From the NCBI GenBank assembly GCA_036652735.1, contig JAVVVI010000032.1, positions 1 to 26,756 of the forward strand: 26,756 bases of DNA. Reading direction: 5' to 3'. The DNA is from JAGOGN01 sp036652735. Its GTDB lineage: Bacteria; Bacillota; Clostridia; Lachnospirales; Lachnospiraceae. The notes under the pieces were generated by a model, which searched no databases, was not told the DNA's origin, and saw only the letters and a program-made list of their open reading frames with translations. Below are positions 7,739 through 14,711 of the stretch, piece after piece (the first letter of the stretch is position 1; every line of letters starts with the position of its first letter). The translations under genes were made by a program, and so were the position numbers.

Positions 7739-8611
7739 GTGACCTTGAGACATTTTCGCATATTTATTACAGTCTATTCTGAAAAGAGTATGACTGCTGC
7801 CGCTAAGAAGCTGTATATGACACAGCCTTCTATCAGTCAGGCAATTAAAGAATTGGAAACCTACTATGAAGTCATTCTTTTTGAACGGTTTCCCCAAAAA
7901 TTATTTCCAACCCAGGCAGGAGAAAAGCTATATGGCTATGCCTCTCACATTCTGGAAAAATTTGCCGAACTGGAAGACAGCATGAAAGCAGGAAGTACCC
8001 AGCGTCTTCTTCGTATTGGTTCCAATGACACTGTAGGTTCTTCCCTTTTAAATGATTATATTAAGACTTTTTTACTCAAACACCCGGAAGAGGAGATTCA
8101 GGTTACCATCAATAAGAGTTCTGTGTTAACCGAAATGATTCGAACCAATGATTTGGACTTTATTTTAACCGATGAATTTAAGGATGCTTCCGATATTACT
8201 TCTATCATTTTTGGAGAAGATGATTTTATTGTTGCAGCTTCTCATTTACATCCTCTTTCCACAAAAAAAACCGTTACACTAAAGGACCTCTCTGAGACAC
8301 ATCTCTTGCTTCGAGAGCCCGGAACCCGCGCCAGAGACTGTTTTGAGACCATTATGAATGCCAATGGATTCCACATAACTCCTTACTGGGAAAGCATTAG
8401 CTTTGATATTTTAGTAAATGCAATTCTTAAGAATGTGGGGATTGCAATTCTTCCACATGAATTTATAAAGTCATCTTTGGAAAACGGTGAGCTGGTACAG
8501 CTTCATGTAAAGGAAATTCATTATTCCAGACAGCTGGTGGTTGCTTATCAAAAGAATAAATATATTTCCCCTCAGATGTGTGATTTCTTTGCCATCTGTC
8601 AAAATACCTAG
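7739..8611 (+). CDS. LysR-type transcriptional regulator
   Basis: The predicted DNA-binding protein has 290 aa. The winged helix-turn-helix occupies residues about 1-60 (SMTAAAKKLYMTQPSISQ), followed by a periplasmic-binding-protein-like effector domain at 88-290 in the CysB/CysL style. I chose the GTG at 7739 because GGAGG lies nine bases upstream; an upstream TTG at 7709 would overlap cheC and has no matching site. The gene sits 16 bases after cheC and 78 bases before panD, with a dyad over the panD promoter, so panD is a possible target. The ligand and true targets are unknown. Confidence 0.9.
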   Translation: MTLRHFRIFITVYSEKSMTAAAKKLYMTQPSISQAIKELETYYEVILFERFPQKLFPTQAGEKLYGYASHILEKFAELEDSMKAGSTQRLLRIGSNDTVGSSLLNDYIKTFLLKHPEEEIQVTINKSSVLTEMIRTNDLDFILTDEFKDASDITSIIFGEDDFIVAASHLHPLSTKKTVTLKDLSETHLLLREPGTRARDCFETIMNANGFHITPYWESISFDILVNAILKNVGIAILPHEFIKSSLENGELVQLHVKEIHYSRQLVVAYQKNKYISPQMCDFFAICQNT

Positions 8612-8637
8612 CATATTTTATTGTGATATGCTATAAT
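8611..8637 (+). promoter_or_regulatory. panD promoter with a GCATAT dyad
   Basis: TGCTATAAT at 8629-8637 is an extended -10 element. Immediately upstream and overlapping it is a perfect dyad, GCATAT (8611-8616) and ATATGC (8626-8631), nine bases apart, containing the LysR-box pattern T-N11-A (T8614, A8626). The dyad begins on the last base of the lysR stop codon. A protein bound here would cover the -35 to -10 interval, consistent with repression or autoregulated switching. The binding protein is inferred only from proximity. Confidence 0.5.
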
Positions 8638-8689
8638 ATTTTGACGTTAAAAGTGAAACATTGTGTTTTTGCGCTAAGGAGGCAATTAT

Positions 8690-9088
8690 ATGGAAATCAC
8701 CATGTTAAAAGGAAAAATACATCGTGCTGTGGTTACTCAGGCAGAACCTGATTATGTGGGCAGCATTACAATTGATTCAGAACTAATGAAGGCGGCAGGC
8801 ATCCTTGAATACCAGTATGTACAGGTAGCAGATGTTGAGAATGGCAACCGTCTTGAGACTTATACAATTGAAGGCGAACCCGGTTCCGGTATGATTTGTC
8901 TAAATGGAGCTGCCGCAAGACTTGTAACTCCCGGAGACCATGTTATTATCATGGCTTATAGTTCTATGACACCGGAAGAAGCCGCTACACATCAGCCAAC
9001 CGTTGTATTTGTAACGGAAGACAATCAACTCTCTACTGTTACTCACTATGAAAAGCATGGACAACTTGGAGTGCCTGGCAGCTGCTAG
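8690..9088 (+). CDS. panD: Aspartate 1-decarboxylase
   Basis: PanD converts L-aspartate to beta-alanine for pantothenate and coenzyme A synthesis. It is a small cytoplasmic pyruvoyl enzyme (132 aa) made as a proenzyme. Self-cleavage occurs between Gly24 and Ser25 (YVGSITID), giving the pyruvoyl group on Ser25, the same number as in E. coli PanD. NGAAARL matches the conserved NGAAA segment and a Lys (MLKGK) lies near the N-terminus as in the family. GGAGG is seven bases before the ATG. The gene has its own promoter and a terminator overlapping its stop. panB and panC, often neighbours, are not in the window. Confidence 0.96.
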   Translation: MEITMLKGKIHRAVVTQAEPDYVGSITIDSELMKAAGILEYQYVQVADVENGNRLETYTIEGEPGSGMICLNGAAARLVTPGDHVIIMAYSSMTPEEAATHQPTVVFVTEDNQLSTVTHYEKHGQLGVPGSC

Positions 9089-9100
9089 GCACTCTTTTTT
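9069..9100 (+). terminator. panD terminator overlapping the stop codon
   Basis: GAGTGCCT (9069-9076) pairs with AGGCACTC (9087-9094) and six T follow. The stop codon TAG (9086-9088) lies in the hairpin, so the last codons of panD form its left arm. The minus strand lacks a T run, so it should not stop the converging cation transporter transcript. Confidence 0.93.
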
Positions 9101-9106
9101 ATTCCT

Positions 9107-10270
9107 TTATAAATACGAATGGTCTACCTTAATTACAATAAAATAACTGGAATTCCACTGTGAGATTCGTTGCTGAAGTTCTTTCTTTAAGTCTTCATCC
9201 TCAGCCTTGTAGCCTGCCGGAATGAGAAGATCAAAAATCAAATTGGTATGTGTGGGTCCCGCTACCATACGAAAATCATGTATGGAGAACTGCTCATTCA
9301 TCTCCCCCACAATTGTCTTCACCTGTGTTTTAAGAGCGTTTACCCTGCTGTCATTCACCGCAATTGGATCCATATGTATTACCGCTTCACATCCGATTTC
9401 ACTATTCAATTCATTTTCTGCACAGTCAATCGCATCATGCAATTCATATATATTCCCATCACCCACTACTTCTGCATGCAGGGATACCATAAGTCTTCCC
9501 GGTCCATAATCATGAACCACAAGATCATGAATTCCTACAATCTCTTCGTGTGCCATAACAAGTTCTTCAATTCGTGACACCAGTTCCCTGTCCGGTGCCT
9601 GTCCCAACAATGGTTTCATGGTCTCTTTCATTGCTCCCAGTCCCGCCCAAAGAACGAATCCCGCCACAAGTAAGCCACAAATTCCATCTATATTCACATC
9701 TGCGATGGTTACAATTATCATTCCAATCAATACTAAAAAAGTAGAAAAGGTATCACTTATACTATCAATTGCGGTTGCTTTCATTGCCGATGAATCTAAG
9801 CGTTTTCCAATTTTTTGATTATAAAATGCCATATAGAATTTAACTAAGATTGATACAACCAGAATTCCAATTGCCACAGCACCCGTCTCAACCGGCTGTG
9901 GGTGAATCATCTTATCCACAGCAGATTTTGCAAGTTCTACCCCCATTAATAGGATTAAAACCGCCACTGCCAGTCCGGATATATATTCAATCCGCCCATG
10001 TCCAAATGGATGTTCCAAATCGGGTTTTTTCCCTGCGGCCTGAAATCCAATCAGGGTAATAATTGAGGAACCTGCATCCGATAGATTATTAAACGCATCT
10101 GCCATAATTGCAATGGAACCACTCAGTACTCCGGCAAGATATTTGAAAAAAAACAGAAAACAATTCAACACAATTCCAACAATACTGCTTAACATTCCAT
10201 ATTTGCGGCGAATCTCTCCTTTTTCCAATTGGTCTTCCTTAATAAATAATCTGCTTAATATAGTAATCAT
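9107..10270 (-). CDS. Cation diffusion facilitator, probably a manganese exporter
   Basis: This is an inner-membrane proton antiporter of the CDF family (387 aa; six predicted TM segments plus a C-terminal ferredoxin-like cytoplasmic domain at about 215-300 and an extension to 387). The transport-site residues are N61 and D65 in TM2 (NNLSD) and D169 and D173 in TM5 (DSISD). Zinc CDFs such as YiiP have His at the first TM5 position; Asp there, with Asn or Asp in TM2, marks the Mn-type clade (MntE/MneP). HPFGHGRIEY is the conserved loop after TM2. Mn2+ specificity is inferred, and Fe2+ or Co2+ remain possible. GAGGA lies seven bases before the ATG. It starts 35 bases after the MATE gene and is probably last in the LRR-MATE-CDF unit. 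Confidence 0.93.
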   Translation of the reverse strand: MITILSRLFIKEDQLEKGEIRRKYGMLSSIVGIVLNCFLFFFKYLAGVLSGSIAIMADAFNNLSDAGSSIITLIGFQAAGKKPDLEHPFGHGRIEYISGLAVAVLILLMGVELAKSAVDKMIHPQPVETGAVAIGILVVSILVKFYMAFYNQKIGKRLDSSAMKATAIDSISDTFSTFLVLIGMIIVTIADVNIDGICGLLVAGFVLWAGLGAMKETMKPLLGQAPDRELVSRIEELVMAHEEIVGIHDLVVHDYGPGRLMVSLHAEVVGDGNIYELHDAIDCAENELNSEIGCEAVIHMDPIAVNDSRVNALKTQVKTIVGEMNEQFSIHDFRMVAGPTHTNLIFDLLIPAGYKAEDEDLKKELQQRISQWNSSYFIVIKVDHSYL

Positions 10271-10305
10271 TTTTCATTCCTCATATTCTTTGTCTAATGT
10301 CTGTT

Positions 10306-11676
10306 TTACTTTTTTATCCCGAACTGCTGCCGCGGATGTACCATCTTTTTATAAACAACTATAAAGCAGATCATATGAACCACTGCCGTAAGTGTCCATG
10401 AAATTGGATAGGAAAGATAGAGACATTCCAAAGTCCGGTGACTCTCAAAAACAGTATAAATCCAAACCACACGAAAGGCACAAGCTCCCAGCAATGACAC
10501 AATCATTGGCATAACTGAATATCCCAGTCCACGAATTGCTCCCACCATAACATCCATAATTCCACAGAGAAAATAAGGTGCACAAATATAACTCATTCGA
10601 AGAATTCCATATTGAATGACACTGGCATCTGTCGAATAAATTCTAAGAAGAATCTGTCCTCCAAATACCGCTCCTAACCCCATAACCAGTCCCGTTGCCG
10701 TTACCATTCCGATACAAATAAATAAGATCTTTTTTATTCGGGCAAATTTTTCTGCTCCAAGGTTCTGGCTGATAAAACTTACGGCTGTCTGATGAAGTGC
10801 ATTCATAGATGTATACACAAATCCTTCAATGCTGGCCCCTGCTGTGTTTCCCGCCATGGCAACTGCCCCAAATGAATTCACTGAGGATTGAATTAATACA
10901 TTGGATAAGGAGAAAATTGCTCCCTGCATTCCTGCTGGCAGTCCTACCTGAATAATTTTTATTAATTTTTGTTTATGAATACGAAGTTTTTTTAAATGAA
11001 GCTGACACATACCTTCTGTGTTTATTAAACACCGGATAATCAGAAATGCGGATACGCATTGAGAAATTGCTGTTGCTGCACCAACTCCAACCACACTTAA
11101 ATGAAATACAATCACAAATACCAGGTTTAAGCCCACATTAATGATTCCCGCTGCCATTAAAAAATAAAGCGGCCGTCTGGTGTCTCCCACTGCACGTAAA
11201 ATTGCACTTCCAAAATTATAAAGCATGGATGCCGGCATACCCAGAAAAAATGCCTTTAAATATAATTCCGATAGAGGCAGTACTTCTTCCGGAGATCCCA
11301 TAAGAACCAAAATCGGTCTTGCGAATGTCCAGCCAATAAAAATCAGAAGAATTCCACAAATGACACTGGCAAGAATTGCGGTATGAACCGTTTCTTCAAC
11401 ATCCTTCTCCTTATGTGCTCCGTAAAACCGTGCAACCAGTACATTTGTCCCTATGGACAATCCAATAAATACATTTACCAGAAGATTAACCAGCGAATTC
11501 GTAGAACCAACTGCTGCCAGTGCCTCTTTACCTGCAAATCTTCCAACTACCACTACATCTGCTGCATTAAACAATAATTGCAAAATTCCGGATAACATCA
11601 CCGGAATTGCAAAAAGTAATATTTTCCCCAACAGGGGACCATTACACATATCTATTTCATGAGATTTCTTTTGCAT
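10306..11676 (-). CDS. MATE-family multidrug/toxin exporter
   Basis: This is a 456-aa integral membrane exporter with about 12 predicted TM segments in two related halves. The N-terminal part (LLFAIPVMLSGILQLLFNAAD) and VGRFAGKEALAAVGSTN are typical of MATE transporters of the DinF/NorM superfamily, and GLPAGMQGAIFSLSN opens the second half. It uses a Na+ or H+ gradient to export an unknown organic compound. The start has GGGG ten bases upstream, in the 21-base gap after the LRR gene stop, so the two are likely cotranscribed. No specific regulator is adjacent. The family call is secure and the substrate is unknown. Confidence 0.92.
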   Translation of the reverse strand: MQKKSHEIDMCNGPLLGKILLFAIPVMLSGILQLLFNAADVVVVGRFAGKEALAAVGSTNSLVNLLVNVFIGLSIGTNVLVARFYGAHKEKDVEETVHTAILASVICGILLIFIGWTFARPILVLMGSPEEVLPLSELYLKAFFLGMPASMLYNFGSAILRAVGDTRRPLYFLMAAGIINVGLNLVFVIVFHLSVVGVGAATAISQCVSAFLIIRCLINTEGMCQLHLKKLRIHKQKLIKIIQVGLPAGMQGAIFSLSNVLIQSSVNSFGAVAMAGNTAGASIEGFVYTSMNALHQTAVSFISQNLGAEKFARIKKILFICIGMVTATGLVMGLGAVFGGQILLRIYSTDASVIQYGILRMSYICAPYFLCGIMDVMVGAIRGLGYSVMPMIVSLLGACAFRVVWIYTVFESHRTLECLYLSYPISWTLTAVVHMICFIVVYKKMVHPRQQFGIKK

Positions 11677-11697
11677 TTCTTTATTTCCCCTTACACA

Positions 11698-13728
11698 TTA
11701 AAGCATTCGAACGGATACTTTTGATCCAATTCGAGATTTTGTCAGCATTCTCTTATAGGTTTTAAATTTTTTTCTTGGCACACGAATCACAGCTCTTGTA
11801 TGAATTGCCCCAAATGCTCTGGAACGAATGGTTGTTATTTTCGTTGAGAATATCTTGACACTTTTTAATTTTTTACACCCGTAAAACGCCTGTTCTCCAA
11901 TGATTGCAATATTCTTTCCAATACTGACACTCATAAGTTCCGACTTACCTTTTAACGCAGTATCCGCAATTGTTGTAACCGCATAACTTACTTCATCTAC
12001 AATAATACTTCCAGGAATTGTAAGGAACGCTGCTGTTTCATCTGTATTGGATACAAATTGAACCCGAGGTCCGGATGGGTCCGCCGTTGTTACCCTGTAT
12101 ACCATATTGCCTTCTGTTAATTCAGTTCCCACATCCGCCGGTTTCTTTGTATTCTCTGTAATAATAAATCCATTCTTTCGATTGGTCCATATGGCATTAA
12201 CCGTAAGATCTCCATTAATTACATCAAAATCACGATCCCAGGAAAGTTTATAATTGGGCATCGTCCATTCCGGTGCCTTTGCTGAAACACCAATGGGTGT
12301 TTTGACTGCTTCTGTTTTTCCAAGGTAACCATCACGAAAAGTCACCGTATATACTCTCGTCCAAATTGCAGAAGTTGTAACATCACCTGTTACGGTTGTA
12401 TAACTGGTACTCCAGCTTAACTCATAGCCTTCCCGCTCCGCAATTGTAGGTGGCACACCGGAGCCTCCTGCCATAACCTCCTGTTTGGATAACAGCTTTC
12501 CTCCATCGTAAAAAGATACCGTATAGGTAAAAATCATCTTAATGTTATTAGACTTTGCATAATTTGCAACTGCGGAACCTGTATGACAATATAATGTTAA
12601 GTTATTGCACCCTGCAAAAGCATTATATCCCACAGACAATACCGATGTTGGTGCTACTACTTTAATCAATGCTGCGCAGCCGGAAAAGGCATTATTTCCA
12701 ATCACGGTTACTCCGGATGGAATTGTAACTTCCTCAAGACTAATACAGTTTTGAAAAATTCCCTGCCCTATATAAGTGACTTTTTCCGGAATATTCATTT
12801 CCTTAATCTGCACACAGCCACTAAAGGCATTGCTGCCCAAACTCGTTATCCCCTTAGGCAAAAGCAATTCCTTTAGTGCAATACAACCATAAAATGCGCT
12901 GTCTCCTATGTTGGTTACCGCTTCCGGTATCTTTAAATCGGATAATGCACGACATCCCTTGAATGCCCCATCTCCTATAAAAGTCACCGTATCCGGCAAT
13001 GTAATTTTACTTAATTCCGTAGAACCTAAAAAGGCACCCGGTCCAATTCCTATCATGCGGCCATTAAGGGACGCTTCTGTTGGTGCTGTGTAACTTGAAC
13101 CCGGTTTTCCCACCGGATATTGAAGCAGTGTATACCCATATAACCCGTCTAAACCCAGCGTATATTGGAATAAAGAATTATCAATCACACGATAATGACT
13201 GTTTCCCGGTGTTACCGTAATGCTGCTAAGAACAACACAATCTGCCAGTGCCTGTGGACCAATCGAAGAAACCGTCTCAGGAATAACAATCTTTGCCAGC
13301 TGCATACAACCATAAAATGCATAATCTGCAATGGTCATCACTCCTTTTGGAATCGTTACGGAGGTTACACCGCTTTTTGCGCGAAATGCACCGGATCCAA
13401 TGGATATCACCGTATAATTAACGGCAACGCCTGCAATAACAGTAGACACAGCTGCAGGAATACTCAAATTTGTGGCATTTCCCGTATATCCCACAATCGT
13501 AGCCGTTTCAGTTTTTGCACTTGCTGCATACACAAATCCGCTGTCTGTAATTCCATCCCCATCACTGTCCTTTTCACCTGCAGGAGCAGTTTTTCTTTGT
13601 GGCTGAACTTTGCCCTCATTCCCATTCTGCACCGTGGACTCATTCTTCTGTACTGCCTGTGCCTGCACCGGTACTCCCTGTACACCTAACAACACACTGA
13701 GTACGATTGCGATTATTCTCTTGTACAT
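11698..13728 (-). CDS. Secreted BspA-type leucine-rich-repeat protein
   Basis: This is a probable cell-surface or secreted protein of 676 aa. A signal peptide covers residues 1-25 (cleavage near AQA). A short calcium-loop-like segment DSDGDGITDSG lies at 54-64. Repeats of the LRR_5/BspA kind run from about 105 to 375, with the recurring pattern I-P-x-x-V-x-x-I-G-x-x-A-F-x-G-C. Two beta-grasp repeats of the InlB/Listeria-Bacteroides type are at about 402-458 and 459-515, and a last LRR pair at 580-640. The C-terminus is basic (RVPRKKFKTYKRM). No LPXTG, choline-binding or SLH anchor is visible, so attachment is unclear. GGAGG lies eight bases before the ATG, with a good promoter upstream. Adhesion is a role known for some family members, not shown here. 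Confidence 0.9.
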   Translation of the reverse strand: MYKRIIAIVLSVLLGVQGVPVQAQAVQKNESTVQNGNEGKVQPQRKTAPAGEKDSDGDGITDSGFVYAASAKTETATIVGYTGNATNLSIPAAVSTVIAGVAVNYTVISIGSGAFRAKSGVTSVTIPKGVMTIADYAFYGCMQLAKIVIPETVSSIGPQALADCVVLSSITVTPGNSHYRVIDNSLFQYTLGLDGLYGYTLLQYPVGKPGSSYTAPTEASLNGRMIGIGPGAFLGSTELSKITLPDTVTFIGDGAFKGCRALSDLKIPEAVTNIGDSAFYGCIALKELLLPKGITSLGSNAFSGCVQIKEMNIPEKVTYIGQGIFQNCISLEEVTIPSGVTVIGNNAFSGCAALIKVVAPTSVLSVGYNAFAGCNNLTLYCHTGSAVANYAKSNNIKMIFTYTVSFYDGGKLLSKQEVMAGGSGVPPTIAEREGYELSWSTSYTTVTGDVTTSAIWTRVYTVTFRDGYLGKTEAVKTPIGVSAKAPEWTMPNYKLSWDRDFDVINGDLTVNAIWTNRKNGFIITENTKKPADVGTELTEGNMVYRVTTADPSGPRVQFVSNTDETAAFLTIPGSIIVDEVSYAVTTIADTALKGKSELMSVSIGKNIAIIGEQAFYGCKKLKSVKIFSTKITTIRSRAFGAIHTRAVIRVPRKKFKTYKRMLTKSRIGSKVSVRML
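12184..12525 (-). repeat. Two tandem InlB-type beta-grasp repeats
   Basis: Residues 402-458 and 459-515 each begin YTVSFYDG or YTVTFRDG and end near TSAIWTR or VNAIWTN, with a central Y-x-L-S-W. This resembles the Listeria-Bacteroides repeat used as a stalk in Gram-positive surface proteins. Confidence 0.75.
12604..13416 (-). repeat. Leucine-rich repeat block within the LRR gene
   Basis: The block encodes about nine BspA-like units of 22-24 residues (for example TIPKGVMTIADYAFYGC and NIPEKVTYIGQGIFQNC). One irregular unit at residues 166-226 carries a longer insert. The nucleotide copies have diverged, so this is a protein-level repeat rather than recent tandem duplication. Confidence 0.85.
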
Positions 13729-13769
13729 ATTCTATGCCTCCGATTTCTCTATTTCCTTCAACTCCCTAT

Positions 13770-13798
13770 ATTATATATTATTTTACGGCTGTCTTCAA
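13770..13798 (-). promoter_or_regulatory. Promoter of the LRR-MATE-CDF unit
   Basis: TTGAAG (13798-13793) and a perfect TATAAT (13775-13770) are separated by 17 bases in the gap between the deacetylase stop and the LRR start. No terminator is visible between the deacetylase and this promoter, so some read-through is possible. Confidence 0.75.
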
Positions 13799-13815
13799 GG
13801 AAATAACAAGAGAAG

Positions 13816-14613
13816 TTAATTGTTTGCATCCGGAATCTGTCTGCCCTCCGTATTCATATGGTAATTATCCTTAATAATTAATTCTGAAATTGGTACAATC
13901 TCATACCCTTCTTTCTTTAGGCCATCAATTACTGCTTGTAACGCCCCTGCCGTATAAGATGCACCATTATGCATTAAAATAATGCTTCCATTCCCTAAAT
14001 GCTGATGTTCACATACGGTTTTTATAATGGCTTCCACACCATAGTCTTTCCAATCCAACGAATCCACATCCCACTGTATGGTATAATAACCGCACTCCTT
14101 TGCACCGGTTACTACATGATTATCATAATCTCCATAAGGTGGACGAAACAGCGTCATTTCCTTTCCTGTAATTTTTTTTACACTTTCGTGAACCTCCATA
14201 AGCTCCTGGCGAAATTCCTTGTCTGACAACTGGCTCATATTCTTATGATTTTGACTATGGTTTCCAATATCATGCCCAGCCTTAGCGATTGCTTTTACAT
14301 CCTCAGGAAATGTATTGACCCATCCTCCTGTCATAAAAAAAGTAACATGAATCTTATTTTTTTTCAGTATTTTTAAGATTTTTTTTGTATCCTCGTTTCC
14401 CCATGCTGCATCAAATGACAATGCCACCTTCTTTTCTTTTGTATCCACACAATAAATTGGTAATTCTCTCCCATTTACACTGCTGCTTACGGATATTGTC
14501 TGTGGTATTCTTCTTGCTGCAATTGCAATCACAGCCAAAACCAAACTGAAAAAACAGATGGAACCTATGATTTTTTTCTTTGCAAATTGAATAAATTCGG
14601 ATTTCTTTTTCAT
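13816..14613 (-). CDS. Polysaccharide deacetylase (PdaB-like, NodB homology)
   Basis: This 265-aa protein has an N-terminal membrane anchor or uncleaved signal (residues 15-33) and a CE4 deacetylase domain at about 60-245 facing outside. CE4 enzymes remove acetyl groups from N-acetylglucosamine or N-acetylmuramic acid in wall glycans. Visible motifs are SFDAAWG (66-72), the metal-binding HSQNH (H119, H123), RPPYGD (157-162), WDVDSLDW (181-188) and LMHN (213-216). The usual TFDD has become SFDA, so the catalytic aspartate (D68) is present but the second, metal-binding aspartate is Ala. This resembles the PdaB group, known from sporulation in Bacillus. GGAG lies five bases before the ATG. The hydrogenase terminator lies just upstream, so it has its own promoter, not clearly identified. 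The exact substrate is unknown. Confidence 0.88.
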   Translation of the reverse strand: MKKKSEFIQFAKKKIIGSICFFSLVLAVIAIAARRIPQTISVSSSVNGRELPIYCVDTKEKKVALSFDAAWGNEDTKKILKILKKNKIHVTFFMTGGWVNTFPEDVKAIAKAGHDIGNHSQNHKNMSQLSDKEFRQELMEVHESVKKITGKEMTLFRPPYGDYDNHVVTGAKECGYYTIQWDVDSLDWKDYGVEAIIKTVCEHQHLGNGSIILMHNGASYTAGALQAVIDGLKKEGYEIVPISELIIKDNYHMNTEGRQIPDANN

Positions 14614-14658
14614 AAAATCTCCAGATATGCCTTTTAAACACTATATGTATTCTTCCTG

Positions 14659-14704
14659 AAAAAAAAGACAATAGAATGCTTACATTGTAAACTTTCCATT
14701 GTCT
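14659..14704 (-). terminator. Terminator of the hydrogenase operon
   Basis: AGACAATGGAA (14704-14694) pairs with TTCTATTGTCT with one G-U. A second 6-bp helix (GTTTAC with GTAAGC, loop AAT) stacks on top across one A/A mismatch. Eight U residues follow. It lies eight bases after the hydA stop. Confidence 0.9.
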
Positions 14705-14711
14705 GATTTTA

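Noticed and set aside
12604..13416. LRR repeats as a possible CRISPR or DNA tandem array.
   Set aside because: Conservation is at protein level only, with no constant DNA repeat and spacer pattern.
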